Positions 10,448-23,400 are shown, counted from the stretch's first letter. The stretch is DNA of 64,000 nt from Lytechinus pictus (GCF_037042905.1 NC_087256.1:25625501-25689500); one strand, 5' to 3'. Numbers and translations: made by a program. Notes: a model not told the origin generated them from the sequence alone.

Positions 10448-13400
10448 ATGATGTTGGCAATTTTAGGAGGATTTCTAGATGAAGAAATATCATCAGAATC
10501 TTCTGATGATTCTGACCAGTCAGCAAATGAACAAGATCACAAACTTAAGAACAAAAGTGACGCAGACAAATCTGAAATACCTTCCAGTGAACTTATTATA
10601 CCTTCGCATCAGTTTTCGGCCCCCGGAGCTCCGGCGGAAGATGCACCCAGCAAGCCGCTAATCCCCGATGATTCTGCCAATTCAGTTGCAGGAGACAAGA
10701 CAGACTTTCTCTCGAAATATGATCAGATTCAGGTATTTATTTACTTACTTACAGTTCGTCTGTTATATTTCTCATGTTACAGTTTATGTATAAATATGCA
10801 TCTATGATCTATGTATGAACTTCGTCACTCGTGTTCGAAAAAGACGAAAAAGTGAACTTGAAGTTGAACTGAAATCTGAATAGAAATCTGAATATAAGTA
10901 ATGTATAACTCTAAACAATCTCCATTTTTGTCTCGCCTGCATAGCAAAGTCACAATGTGTGTGGTATCTCTTTGACTGTTGATACATGTAAATAGATATA
11001 AATATTATTATTAATACGGTACAGCAAATAAATAGGCCTGGAATTTTATCAAAACAACATTTTGAGAAAACTTTACTTGTCTTGCTGCTTTTTAATACAT
11101 ACACATGTAGCTAGAGGTCTAATTATTGAGAAGTACGATGAATGCATTGAGTCGTAAATTGTTATCATTCAAGTTGGTCTAAATCATTTTCTTTTTTTCA
11201 TGAGACTATTCTGCTCAAAATTTTGCGTTATGTTTAAAGAACTTGGCCTGATTCATTATTCAAGAAGTACAAGCTTGCTGGTTTGTTCTGGTTGTAACAA
11301 CTTTTAGAAGTATCCCAAAATATTTTTTTTAATGAAAAATGTGATTTTTATCATGATTTTTTATTGTTATTGTTATTTTCATTTTCAAAAGAAATTTCAG
11401 ATCTTGCAAGCACAGCGAATACAAGCAACAAAAGAAAAAATTCCAGAAGGACATAGAAGGAGACGGAGGAGAAAGCGCAGAAATCAATTTCAAGGTAAGT
11501 GTGACATTTGGTCTTCTTGATGTAAATTAGATAAAGACATCTGGCATCTGACTTTTGGTTGATATGGATGCAGAAAAATTTGGAGATAGGCCTATAATTG
11601 TGCCACTCACATGAATTCATGAACTGCTCCCTTACAATGTAGGATGTGATGTGTACCATTGTGTAAATTACCATGTTATGGTTTGTATTATTTCTAAGCA
11701 TAAATGATGTGTCTGAATTACATAGGCCTATATATATTCAACTTACTTTTTTAAAAGTCACTTCATGATACATGATGTAGGATTGATGGGAGAAAAGCTT
11801 GCATACCAACTCTTTTAAATCTTGAGTTTGGTATTATTGATTTTTCTGCTTAACCAATCTGACATCAAGCCAGACCTCCCTTCTTAATTTTGTATGTTAT
11901 CCTCACAACTGATAGTCAAATTGAGTTAATTCTGTTCATACTCCATGGTTTTATAAACTACATGTGTAATTTGGTCTAGGTAATGGGACAAATGGATGTG
12001 TGAATGGATTAATGAATAAGGGTCAGTGTCTTTGTAGTCTTTGTACTGTCATGTTTTGTTTGGGGCTTTTTCCCCACTTTCCATACTCAATAGTACTAAG
12101 TCGATCATGATGTAACTGGAAAAGTCAGAGAGAGGATATGAATTATAGTTGTTGTCAGGAATGCCTTTTTTTTTATAAAAAAAGGTATTTCTTCCTTTAA
12201 ATCACATTTTCATGAAATTTTAATTTCCTATTCATCGATCATATTAATATTGTCTACACATCCTTAAAAACGTGATCACATTAGTTTCACTGTATTTATC
12301 TTGACATGGAGATGAAGCAATTTTTCAATTCACTCCCCCCCCCCCCCCTTCTGATGATTTCTGTTTTTGGTTGGACTGGCTACTGTTCTGAAGCGTGTTG
12401 GTTTAAAGGTAAAAGAAAGTAGCTGTATTTATTGGATTCTGTTCCAACTCATTTTGAGATTGTTACCACAACTGGTATTTATCTTTAAACAAGTAAAGAC
12501 CTCCAACTTCATGTCAATAAAACTGTAAACCCTGTCTTTTGTTTTCTTCGTACAGACAATCAAGCTGATGACTGTGGCAGTCCCAGCAAGAAACAACACA
12601 GTGAAGAATTGTCTTCAACTTCAGATGGGCCTTCAGAAGCAGGACCATCCAAGAATGAACAAGAACACTGGGATACACTGAAAGAATACCTTGATGTCAA
12701 CTCTCACATAAGTCAGGGTGTCGATCATGGCCACCTTGCGCCAGATAAGGTGAGTGTGAAAGGGTTTTGGGATTAAATTCTCTATTAAAACCATCACGGG
12801 TCGTGTGGTCCAGTGGTTAGAGCATTGGAATTATAATCGCAAGGTTGTATGTTCGATTCCCCACTCTGCCATTGTCTCCACTTTAATATCTGTCGTCTAT
12901 TAAGGTCCGCCACTATGACTAATCAACCTAGACTTAAAGGCCCGAATTCACAAAGGTGGTTTAAAAAACCCACGGTTGAATCCATGATTTATGCAGATTC
13001 CCTGTATAAATTACGCTTAATTCAGCGTGTATCGGGCGCGTGTATAAAAATTGTCCAACGCTGATGCACGCTTTTGTCACATTGATGCCTGTAACCATGG
13101 TTAGATACGCTATTTTATTCATGAGTCCACTGTTTGAAGAGTGGACTCATGAATAAAATAGCATAGATAACCACGGCAACAGGCGTTCATATGGCGCACT
13201 GTGACAAAAGTGCGCATCAGTAGTGGAATTTTTGATACACGCGCCCGATTCGCGCTAAATTAAGCGTAATTTATACAGGGAATCTGCATAAACCATGGAT
13301 TCAACTGTGGGTTTTCAAAACCACCTTTGTGAATTCGGGCCAAAATGTTTCCAAGGTAATTGGTTATATATCAGCTTATAGTTTACCAGCAAAAAAAAAG

Positions 13401-15202
13401 TTGTCCTGCCGAGCTCCTACGGGAGTTACCATAAAACAGAAACACCTAAAACTGACTCTAAGCTGACTGGTGGTATGTAATTAAGAATAAGATAGTAGCT
13501 TTAATTGATCTGGAGGTTTTGTCGTTGATGTAACTACAGCATAGTTAGGGCTAGGGTTTTGAAAGACATCTAGTCCAAACTAAAAAGTGTGGTTTTGAAT
13601 CCTTCTTTTGTTAAGGGTGCTAAACTATGTTTGTTGCTATGTTTCAAGCTCACTGTTGATGTAAATTATAATTGACTCGTTAACTCGAATCCTTGGGCCA
13701 GTTGAAGCCTCGTAGTATCAAGGGTGATATAGTACCTTTTGACAAATGCTTGCTTTCATTAATCCATTCATAAATTTTAAGCATAATTAGCAAATGAAAT
13801 GTGTATTTATAAACAATTGTTTCAGGCCACAGATTCACTTTCCCCTATGCAAATTTGGGCCATTGAGATTAAAACACAGTTGCCTTCGTACAAAGTGTCA
13901 AGTAATTGTAACTGAGAATGCAAATATGAAACGATGAAACAAAAATTGTTTTGAAAAGTGATTCTTCTAGAATCTTAATCGCCAGGAAGATTTTACTTGA
14001 ATTCATGAATTAATTAATAGTAATGCCTGTCTTTTGGGATATTTTATCCATATTTGTTTTGAAAATATTTGTGAAGTAGCCAGAGGGAAAAAATTCTTTA
14101 ATAAAATATTTCGATTTTTTTCCCTGATTCTCTCTTTTAAAAAAAATCCAGTCTGGTCTGGAGAAGAGGTTAGAAAAGGCAATTGCTGAAGGTGAATTTG
14201 AGAGAGCAGAGAAGCTGAGCGAAAAACTATCTGTGAGGGATTTAGGATGCAGAATAGCAAATGCCGCAAACGCTCGTGACTACATGAAATGGAAGTTGGT
14301 AAGGAACTTGAATCTGTCTGATTTCTTAATCCTTTCCTTTTTCAAACATTGTTTCTTCTAGGATTTAGCTTGGAAAAAAATACTTGTTAACAGTCCAGAT
14401 AAATCATTTTAGTGGTTAATTAGATATTCATTTTATACATGTATCTGATATTTTTTCTGTGTTTTTCAAGATTATGTAAAAAGCTATAAAGGCTGTCTAC
14501 AAGGCAAGCATCTTCAATGTGTGTTCCAGGCCCCCCCCCAAAAAAAAAAAAAAAAAAAATTCGGGGGCTACTTTTCACAACCTACTATCTAAATATTTAA
14601 CATTGAATAAGCTTTAACATTGCACTGAGTGGGGATTTCCAGGGCACTTTTTGATTTTCCATGGCATATCTGATCAATCGCAAATATGGAAAGCCAGCAT
14701 ATATGTTCAAAATATATTCTAGCTATGACTTATTTTCACACATCCATTGTTTTCTTAAAAATTCAGTGTGCTTCTCTTTGTTTACAAAGAATATTTTGCA
14801 AATTTCCTGCAGACAAAAATATGGCATAGATGGATTTCCATATATTGTTGAGGTTGATCGGATCAATTGTAACTCTTTGTAAGACGGGGCCCAGGGCGCT
14901 TTTGAGTGTTTCGGGGGCAAAATCACCCCAAGCCCCTGTGTTACTTTACCTGGTGTGTTCCAGTTTGCATACAGATTAAGAGAAATGAAAAAGAATATGC
15001 TCTTGGGGAAACTAAATACATGTACAATGTTTCGCCTATTTATGATTTAATTTATTTTTCAACCTCGCCCCTTCCCCCTTTTTCTTTATATTTCCTACAG
15101 GAGAGAGAAGAAGAGAAAGCAGTCAAGAAAAGGAAGAAGAAGAAGAAATTAGCCTGGGGATTTGAAGTGAAGAATAGATGGGAGATGAAAGCGAATATGT
15201 GA
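10448..15202 (+). CDS. FAM204A: FAM204A-like protein, five exons
   Basis: Exons 10448-10732, 11401-11494, 12556-12749, 14152-14298 and 15101-15202 join in phase (0, 1, 0, 0) and encode 273 residues; the human protein is about 230. I chose the ATG at 10448, the first of two adjacent ATGs; no ATG lies upstream in frame in the exon. The N-terminal half is acidic and Ser-rich (DEEISSESSDDSDQ), followed by a basic patch RRRRRRKRR. The conserved C-terminus has the helical ALEKR-like block LEKRLEKAIAEGEFERAEKL and ends KKKKKLAWGFEVKNRWEMKA, characteristic of FAM204A. The family has no established function; the Lys/Arg stretches suggest a nuclear protein, which is inference. Intron 3 carries a tRNA-like SINE and a 403-bp palindromic MITE. 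The gene converges on RNF103. Confidence 0.85.
12797..12870 (+). mobile_element. tRNA-derived SINE head
   Basis: TGGTCCAGTGGTTAGAGC is a good A box and TGTTCGATTCCCC a good B box, at tRNA-like spacing. There is no proper acceptor stem or discriminator, so it is SINE-derived rather than a functional tRNA gene. It sits in FAM204A intron 3, 68 bp before a palindromic MITE. Confidence 0.65.
12939..13341. mobile_element. 403-bp palindromic MITE (GGCCCGAATTCACAAAGG)
   Basis: The whole element is one imperfect inverted repeat: it starts GGCCCGAATTCACAAAGGTG and ends with the complement, and its arms pair for most of its length (CATAAACCATGG, GCGTAATTTATACAGG, GCGCACT/GTGACAAAAG). At the centre, 13109-13131 and 13140-13162 form a 23-bp perfect stem with an 8-nt loop. 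A shorter relative is at 50232-50546, and a half copy is near 35298. Confidence 0.9.
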
Positions 15203-15394
15203 ACCATGAGATTTGTAGGTGAAACATGAATGCTATGAAATGGAAAGAACACAACAGAACTGAAGACTCTTGGTGAGAACCCAAAGTGCTCAGTGGAATG
15301 CATTTCAACATATATATCCAGTATTGGTTTTAACTTGGCCTGACCGAGACTGCTAATCAGTGCTGTCATTTGCTGCGCATTGGTGGACCAATGA

Positions 15395-15400
15395 AATAAA
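15395..15400 (+). terminator. FAM204A poly(A) signal candidate
   Basis: AATAAA lies 193 bp after the FAM204A stop and is the first canonical signal in the presumed 3' UTR. Confidence 0.55.
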
Positions 15401-15516
15401 GAAATCCACCGAGTCAAAGACTTTGAAACAAACTTTCAAAGGAAAGGAGAGAATCTGTACTTTTTTACGGCTCAATTTTCTTCAGAGAATTTTGTAAAGT
15501 GGTGAAAAAAAAGAAG

Positions 15517-15675
15517 AAAAAAAAGTGAGTGAGTGAGTGAGGGACATCATCGACTCTCTCATTTGCATCTCACTGAGTTTTGCATATAACTGTTTTGTGA
15601 AAAATAAGTAAAACTTTAAAACGTCAAACCTTCTTAATTTACATGAGATCTTGATGAAATTTTCATTCAGACTTA
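15517..15675. mobile_element. Family-A element, partial copy A2
   Basis: Contains only one arm region: GTGAGTGAGTGAG, CATCATCGACTCTCTCATTT, GCATATAACTGTTTTGTG and TTGATGAAATTTTCA. The outer terminus is lost at a poly-C tract near 15691. A full copy begins 96 bp further on. Confidence 0.75.
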
Positions 15676-15770
15676 ATATCTTTGTGAATCACCCCCCCCC
15701 CATGTGAATTCAGGGGCCTGTTGCTGAAAGAGTTGCAATCAAACACAACTCAAAAAATCAAACACAAATA

Positions 15771-16379
15771 TTAAAGGTCAAGTCCACCCCAGAAAATTGT
15801 TGATTTGAAACGATAGAGAAAAATCAAACAAACGTAACACTGCAAATTTCATCGAAATCGGATGTAAAATAAGAAAGTTATGACTTTTAAGTTTCTCTTA
15901 TTTTTCACAAAATAGTTGAATGCACAACTCAGCGATATGCAAATGAGAGAGTCGATGATGTCTATCACTCACTATTTCTTTTGTTTTCTATTGTTTGAAG
16001 AATACAATATTTCAATTTTTACAGATTTGACAATAAGGACCAACTTAACTTAACCATAAACTGTTAAAATAATGGTAATTCCACATGTTCAGGGAGAAAT
16101 TAAACTTTTTTCACTTGACAAGGAGGAGAAAATTAAAATATTTCATATTTCATGTAATAAAATACAAAAGAAATAGTGAGTGAGTGACGTCATCAATCTG
16201 CCAATTTGCATACCAACCAGGATGTGCATATAACTGTTTTGTGAAATTACGCGAAACTTTAAAATGTCATAACTTTCTTATTTTACATCCGATTTTGATG
16301 AAATTTTCAGTGTTTTGCTTGTTGGATTTTTCTCCCTTTTTTCAAATCAACTTTTTGTTGGGGTGGACTTGTCCTTTAA
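15771..16379. mobile_element. Family-A long-arm element, full copy A3
   Basis: A 609-bp element bounded by TTAAAGGTCAAGTCCACCCC and GGGGTGGACTTGTCCTTTAA. The arms share AAAATCGGATGTAAAATAAG plus AAAGTTATGA and its complement, then CAAATGAGAGAGTCGATGAT. The right arm has a perfect TGACGTCA at 16185-16192. There are no coding frames, so it is non-autonomous. TTAA at both ends suggests a TTAA or TA target, which I cannot decide between. Confidence 0.88.
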
Positions 16380-16466
16380 TTTTGAGCGAACCAGACTCGC
16401 ATATTTTGGACTTGCGCTTGGTTTTTAGAGTTATGTCTAAATGCAACCCTTTTCTGAAACTGGACC

Positions 16467-16601
16467 CTAGGTCCCGTAACACAAAGATTAGTAATCAATT
16501 GCACGCTTCATTTTCACGATTGATTGTACATTTTAGCCAATGGAATCAATGGTAGAAAATTGTTGTACCATTATTGCTGAGTTTTGTGTTACGGGCCCCT
16601 G
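16467..16601. mobile_element. Small MITE, GGGCCCGTAACAC family
   Basis: GGTCCCGTAACACAAAGATT at the left pairs with GTTTTGTGTTACGGGCCCC at the right. The interior holds GATTGATTGTACATTTT and CCAATGGAATCAATGG, as in the related copies. Confidence 0.8.
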
Positions 16602-17379
16602 GTCATGTTAATTGTGTTATGTGTTTGAGGTTGGAAATGAGAATTGTAAATAAAACTAAATATGAATATTCAATACCACATTATTTGTTTACTCATTGAG
16701 TGCAGTCGAATACTACAGAGGGGTTCTTTGTATATAAAATAAAGTTACATGATGACCTTAATCAGTCCTGCCTTAATTATGGATAAGTGCAAATTTTCAG
16801 AGGGCCTTCACACAAGACTACCTCATGAACTTGCTGTTTCAATTGCCTTAAGTACACAGATCATTGTAGGCTGTGTATTCAGACCCCTTAACTTGAGTGA
16901 GGGGTTTGCACAGCAGACTTATGTTAGACTACTGTAAACACCATGTATTTCACATACATACAGTATATCTTCGCAGTTGTTGTGTATTTTGGGAAGTTCA
17001 CGAGGTAAATTTCATGACTTGGCAATGTTTCCATTTAAATAAATGGCCGTGTATTGAAGCAGAAATTTGATTCGAGAAATTTGCGAAAACAAAACCACCA
17101 CGAACATTACTGTGTATGCAGTACCCAATATAGCAGAGCAACTCCGTAACAACTGACCATTGTGATCATGCCGCATAGGTCTACTACATGTGACAACTAT
17201 CTAGGCCCCCGCAATATAAAACTTAGCAATTGATTGTGGGGCTTATTTCTTTGATTGATTGCATTGTGGACGATCAATCTTACATATCTGCCTCATGATC
17301 AGTTGCTAAACTTTTGAAGAAAAAAAATGAAAATGAAAATCTTAATTTATTGTTCGAAATTAAAGAAATCTGAAACAGA

Positions 17380-17610
17380 AATACTCAGAAAATTTGTCTC
17401 GTCAAATTGATCATGGGCCCGGCAGCCTCTGTGCAGTGCCAGACCGACGAGGGCCTCGTCATGAGGCTCTATCCCTTGAATCTTTGAACGCCAAGCAGGG
17501 TAGTAACAACTCCCATATTTCAACATCTTTTGGTCTGATGCGGCTGGGGCTTGAACTCCCGACCTCCCGGTTGTGAGGCAGACGCTATACCAACTGAGCC
17601 AACACACCTG
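17380..17610 (-). mobile_element. tRNA-derived SINE, family S1
   Basis: On the minus strand the head reads TTGGCTCAGTTGGTATAGCG (A box) and GGGAGTTCAAGCCCC (B box), then CATCAGACCAAAAGATG and the S1 body down to a CATGATCAATTTGACGAG tail. It is the best-preserved head of the three S1 copies together with 43497-43709. Confidence 0.85.
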
Positions 17611-19937
17611 TTGTTTTTGTTCCATTTTTGTTTCGGGCCCAGGTTAAATCGGTAATCTGTTTTCAGAAATCATCCACTCTTTCTCACCATCTGTCTGTCT
17701 TGCTTTCTCTTGATCTCACTCTCCATTTCTTTCTATGTTTCTTGTGTCTCTCTTCAACATAATGAACTTTCTTTATCTCTGTCTCTCTCACACTACAATA
17801 CAAAAACATCCATTATAATTCAGTGCATTTGTAGAATGTAAGAAGATAGCAAGTAGGGTGGGAAGAATGTTGCAGAGGACACTTTTCATGAAGGTTTTCC
17901 GTGCTGACAAGTAAATTTCTCCAACAATTAGCATTATCAATCATCAGTCATTGACTAGTGTTTCTCAGTCAATCAAAACCGATGATTTCACCGAAAATAT
18001 CAGTGGATTCAAACTTGTCAGTACTTTCCCCATGGTATAACAACCATGAAATATTGCCCTATTCATTATCATGGACAATAAAATCTATACATATTTCAGC
18101 CTTAAAAAAAAAAATTAATATCAGAGGCGTTGTTCAACATCTGTAATACCAGACAAGTGATGCAAAGATAAACAAAGACAGTCTTTTCTAAAAAAAGGCA
18201 CAAGGTGCAACTACAAAGTACTTTCTTGCTTTCTTTTAATGCTTTCATATCCTTTACATGTATCATTTCTCATTTCTTAGTTTCAACTCAATATTTCACA
18301 TTGGTTCAACTTATAGCATGGTGTTATAACTAAAGGTCTGAAAATAAAACCTAGCTTCTTAATTACCACATAGTATGGGATCCCATGGGCGTATTTCATG
18401 AATATGTTCGCAAAGATAAACATAACTTCATATGACCTGGAAATGAATTGCTCACTGATGTCCAGTTTTTTGTTGACATTTCAAAGTAGCTATGCATGTC
18501 ATAATTAAAATACTTAATCTGAAATTATAGCAAGGAATATTATTTTGCCCTTAAAAATATTTGTTGCATTTTAGTATGGTTGATGGTGATAATACTTTTG
18601 CATATAGATTTAAATGCAATCTGAAGATTGAAAATGCCATTAGCTGATGTAAGTCATGGGAAACTTCATACATGAAGCTCCACTCCCACCCACTTCCAAG
18701 GTGGAGGATGGACATACTAATTTAAGAGAGATGAAACAAAATATCCTATAGATTCCAAATTTCAATCATGATATACGAGACAGCATTTCGAATGTAATGT
18801 AAATCTCTCCTTTTGAAGTACAGACATTACAGATTAGCCCCCTTTAGCCACTACCTAAACTCAAAGACCACCTGTCTTAGGCCATAAGTTCAGTTTCCCA
18901 GGGATAGTGTGTCCTATTAAAATGTGTGTGAGAGGAAACTGTACATAAGTTCCACCTGCACAAAAAGATCACTTGTCTTGTCTCCCTGGCTGGTCTTTAC
19001 CTTCGGCATTCAATGTAATATTCCTGATATTACTGGTGTCTAGTCAACCCTACTCTTTCCTGCATGGCCATTGTCACATTATTTCTCACAGTGGTTCATA
19101 CATTATTGATATTCATAGGCCTGTATTCTTAAACTCTGGTCAAACGTGGTTTTAACTATCGGAAGCCAAACGTGACTGTATATCTGAAAAAGTAGACTTG
19201 ATTTATCAGTACATATGGCAACATTTAATTGTCTGGGAATGATAACTAACTGCCCTTTCACACGGTAAAAAGTTGCAATCTGAATGATGATTCCAATGAA
19301 AAATAGGCTAATGGCGAATATTTAGCACGTGTGAAACCGAACTAGAACATGATTAGAATAAAAAATGCTAATCAGGATTACAATAGCAATCATCATTACA
19401 ATGATGAGTCAAGATTCACATGTAAAAAGGCCCTAAAATAGTTTTTAGCTTCACATAATTTTAGTACACAGCAAGACCATGGCCTAATTTAAAATATGGG
19501 CCATTAATAATGTTTACATACCTAATCACCTCCATCAATTCAGCATTAATTCACCAAATAATTTTTGATATGATGTGTACATTAAATGTGAACATCTAAA
19601 TGAACCAGTTTCTCTGGAATGTAAAATCAATGAAACAATTATTTCACATACAAAACACTCATGAAAATGCCTCAGAAAATTACATGTCCACAGCACACAG
19701 TATGAAATGAACATAGCAATACATTCACAATAATAATCACAGTAAATGCATAAACAATGATGGAATCAGCAGGCATACTATTTGTCGTTTTGCCGAGGTC
19801 CTCATGCGTCCACATCTTATCTCTCACTCTAAATCCTAGGATCCACATGCATAGAGATATTTGCAATATCACTTTCATTTGATTATACAGGCTATAAGTG
19901 TATACTAACATAAGCACATTGGATGTTGAATAGCCCA

Positions 19938-20074
19938 GGGGAGCATTTCAATGAAAGGACTTGTGAGAGGTTCTGACAGCTACCACAGCAACAGAGTTTC
20001 TCCGCCAATCAAAATCAAGAAAGATGTCAGATCCGATATTTTGTCAGACAAAAATGATGATGAAACGCTCCCCC
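19938..20074. mobile_element. Small palindromic MITE (GGGGAGCGTTTCAT)
   Basis: GGGGAGCATTTCAATGA at the left mirrors TGAAACGCTCCCC at the right. The interior has GCCAATCAAAATCAAG, the reverse complement of the TTGATTTTGATTGGC core of other MITEs, and TGTCAGA/TCTGACA pairs. Confidence 0.7.
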
Positions 20075-20140
20075 ATTTGTCAACGTCTTCAAATTTTCAT
20101 AATAATAATATAGGATAGTTGTAATAGAGTGCACATACCC

Positions 20141-20398
20141 AACTTGTTCAGTGCTCATGGCACTCTCATATCGCCCCAGCTACATGTAAGCTAGTCTACT
20201 GATATCGATGCTCAGCTTTTTAAAGGGATTACACATATACTTCCTGCCTGAACCCATTTACCACACCTGGGTTGAGTGCAGCACATGGTAGATTAATTTC
20301 TTGCTGAAGGAAAAAGCAAGTCATGGCTGGGATTTGAACCCATGACCCTCTGTTTCAGAGTCCGAAGACTTATCAGTAATCCACTGGGCCAAAACAGC
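20141..20398 (-). mobile_element. tRNA-derived SINE, family S2
   Basis: On the minus strand a tRNA-like head (TTGGCCCAGTGGATTACTGA and GGGTTCAAATCCCAGCCATG) is followed by a body with GTGCTGCACTCAACCCAGGT. The body is shared with 35075-35297. Confidence 0.8.
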
Positions 20399-20497
20399 TA
20401 AGGTAAAGGAATACTTTGTTGCAAGGTTTTTAAGGATAGAAACATGCGTAAACTTTGAACTATTTATTAAAGAAGACCACTGTCTGATTAAGATTTA

Positions 20498-23400
20498 TTA
20501 TTCCATATGCTTGGATGACTTTGCTTTTTTCTTGTAAGCTGGCCATCTGCATATAGGGCAAACATGGTTGCCATTATTCAGCCAGGCAAAGATACACTGT
20601 TGGTGATAGGCATGGCCACACGGTAGGCCACAGAGCATGACACCGGTCGTGTAGGCATCAATGCAGATGGCACACTGGGCATCGAACAGTACACCCTCCG
20701 GCCAGGACTTGGTGGTCTGGGGCCTCTTCTTCCTTGGGCTGGTCTTGGGTTTCACTTCAGCACAATGCCTGGGGGAGTGCTTCCTTGAAGCTAGGGCCAA
20801 GTTGGGCTTTTCTTTATCTTTTTCTTTTAGAGATTCTGCACAAAATTCAGGGGTTTCCATATTTGTTTCTTTTACAGGCTGGGGACATACTTGCCTTTCC
20901 CCGAAAGAACATTTCTCATGGTTAAAATTTGAATCGGCTTTGGTAAGTGGTTTCTCCCCGAGATCAGATCTTGCTCCATCTAACTCTGCTTCTAATCTAT
21001 CTACACTAGATCCCTTTAGGACTTTGGATGTCGAGCCTGTGAAAAAACGTGTTTCATGTTCGGAATCCGACCAAGTTATAGATTCTGGCTGTTTGCAGCA
21101 TGGCTTTTCTTGACCTTCAACAACAAATAGATCGTCTTCACCATTTCTTTTATTTGTACCAAAATCTTTTCTTTCCATTTTTGGGGAATAAGAACATGGG
21201 TTAGAATCATTTCTACATTTTAGACCACACTTTAATAAACACTGACGCAGTTCCGCGCATTTTTTTGTATGAGATCTACAAGCACCCTTTTCAGAATCGG
21301 AGGAGTCGTTGCCAGATGAGTAATTTTGAAGCCAGTCACAGCTGTAACGCCAAGTCAATAAATCATTCATGTAGTTTTCAGGTATCCGTGGATGCAGCCA
21401 GAGGTCTGGTACGGCCATCTGCTCTATCAACAAATCGAGTCCTTCTTCCCGGTGGTCGTGGCGTGGGAGACTGTTTCGTAAAGACGGAGACGGGCGCAGG
21501 AGGAAACTACGGAAATCCACCAGCGACGAACGCAGCCACATAGCACTCGTCATATCATCTTCGTGTCTTGGGGCATTTATCCTTTTAGAGACCCAGTTTA
21601 CAGCAACACAATAGAGGAGAAAGGATCCAATGATGATGTAAGAATGTCCAGAATACATTATCCAATCTTGACAAAGTTTCCCCATCAGCCACGTTTGCGA
21701 GGATAGTCTCAGTATTTTATACAAATAATCTTGGACCGAGGCCATGAAGGGTAGTTGGATGATACCAAGCAACGGTAACCACAGCAATAAAAAGGTAATA
21801 TTGTATTTTCCAATTGTCAACAGAAAGCTGCATATCCTTTTGGCTATGCCACCTTGAATGACAAATAAACCAATGAAACAAATGGCATTAACGTTGATAA
21901 AAGTCAAAACAAAGATATCATTTGCCTCTGGAGCGAGTGTTTGAAGGTAGATATCAAGAGCAGTGTATGTGCAATATTCGCCAATATGCGTGCCGTAAAT
22001 GTTCTTTCCTTCCGGTGTAATGATCACATAGGATGGGAGCCAGTATTTCTGAGCCTGATTGTCAAAGACATAAAACGTTTTGGAGTCGCTGACAAAAACA
22101 AACTTCACACGGCCGGAATATTTCAAGTTTAGGGCAGAAAAGAACAGCGGTGGTTCGTGATTCCTTGAGAAAAGAACGATTTTGACGGCGTAATCTTGAT
22201 CAGACTCGACCCGATCCCAATCAAACTCTTGCCCGATTCTCCTCTCTGTGTTGACCCTGTGAGCTAGCTCTAAGTACACCCAGTTGATGATCTGCTGGGC
22301 TTTTCCTGCTGATGTGAACATCGCCATGGACACTTCACCTTTGTGCCTGTGAGCTTGGGGCATGGCGAGGAGTAAGAGAGGCTGGTTCCAGTTCTTCTGA
22401 GGGCAGATCCTGTAAAAGACAGAAACATGGAGGCGTTATCACAAGCACTGTCCTCGTCTTGCTGCTTACGGGATGGGGGTGGGGCTAGTGGTCTTTGTGG
22501 GAGGGATGAAACTTGTGACCCCTTTGATACATGCATGAGGTTGTCGGAGTCAACATATCCCCTTTCCAGATAAAACCAGCCTTCTCAACTTGACATAAGA
22601 GGACATTCGGGTACACTATCAGACTGCAAAGTTTGTTTTTTGCAGAATCAAGGCTGAATATTTGAAAGGGAGTGTTGTTCTAGCTTGTATGGCACGTATC
22701 ATTCAGGTATGAATATCTGCGACTGGTGCTTTGGGGCTTGGAAGATATATTGGACTATTTGTAAGGCTGAGGCCCTACATGGTCATGATGATGAAAAATG
22801 ATCATGATGATGGCAATGATGGTGACAAAATTGTGATCCAAAGACCAAATTTGCACACCCCTATAATGGCCATAATCCTATTCTGGAGGTAGCCATCCCG
22901 GGGGAGGGAGGGGGGACACCTTTTTTTACCAAGGAATGCAAATGGTTACTTTCTCAGGTCAGGGACCTCAGAAAAAGAATTTTTTGTCCCCACCCCACCC
23001 ATTTATGAAATCTTTAAACTCCCACCGCTGCTGTCATGGAAGGGTATCTGCATTTGAGACCCATCCACATCCCCCTCCCCAAAAAAAATGTATTAATAAA
23101 AAGACCTTGTGGTTCCATTTACTTTGCAGAACCATGTGACACAACACATGATTAAGCAAGCTCACAAAGCGTTACTGGCATGAAATGAAATATCATTGTG
23201 AAGAGCCATTGGTGTGGAAAAGATGGAATGTCTATTGTGTCCCAAATCAAACATTCTCATGCAATCACCATGAATGTGTATTTGCATTAATACATGTACA
23301 TTTGTGCACTTAAGTCTATTTGTGTGTCCGTCAGTCAAACTATCGAACAGTAAAATATATATTTTCATTTTCATTTTTTCAAACCATTTTGCTATATTAT

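Larger units (their letters stand above)
16602..20497. other. FAM204A-RNF103 convergent intergenic DNA
   Basis: No gene seen. It contains a half copy of the small MITE family (17203-17316), SINE S1 (17380-17610), a CCCTTTCACACGG repeat with ATCATCATT inverted motifs (19245-19435), a half-MITE GGCCTGTATTCTTAAACTC (19118), a MITE (19938-20074) and SINE S2 (20141-20398). The rest is AT-rich and featureless to me. A TTTATT at 20463-20468 (AATAAA on the minus strand) lies 30 bp after the RNF103 stop and is its candidate poly(A) signal. Confidence 0.6.

Noticed and set aside
17394-17625. Possible functional tRNA gene (also 12797, 20320, 35270, 43640)
   Set aside because: A and B boxes are present but no acceptor stem closes and each is joined to a shared non-tRNA body; these are SINEs.
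20661-21543. Plus-strand open frames opposite RNF103 exon 4
   Set aside because: Antisense shadows of the RNF103 coding exon.
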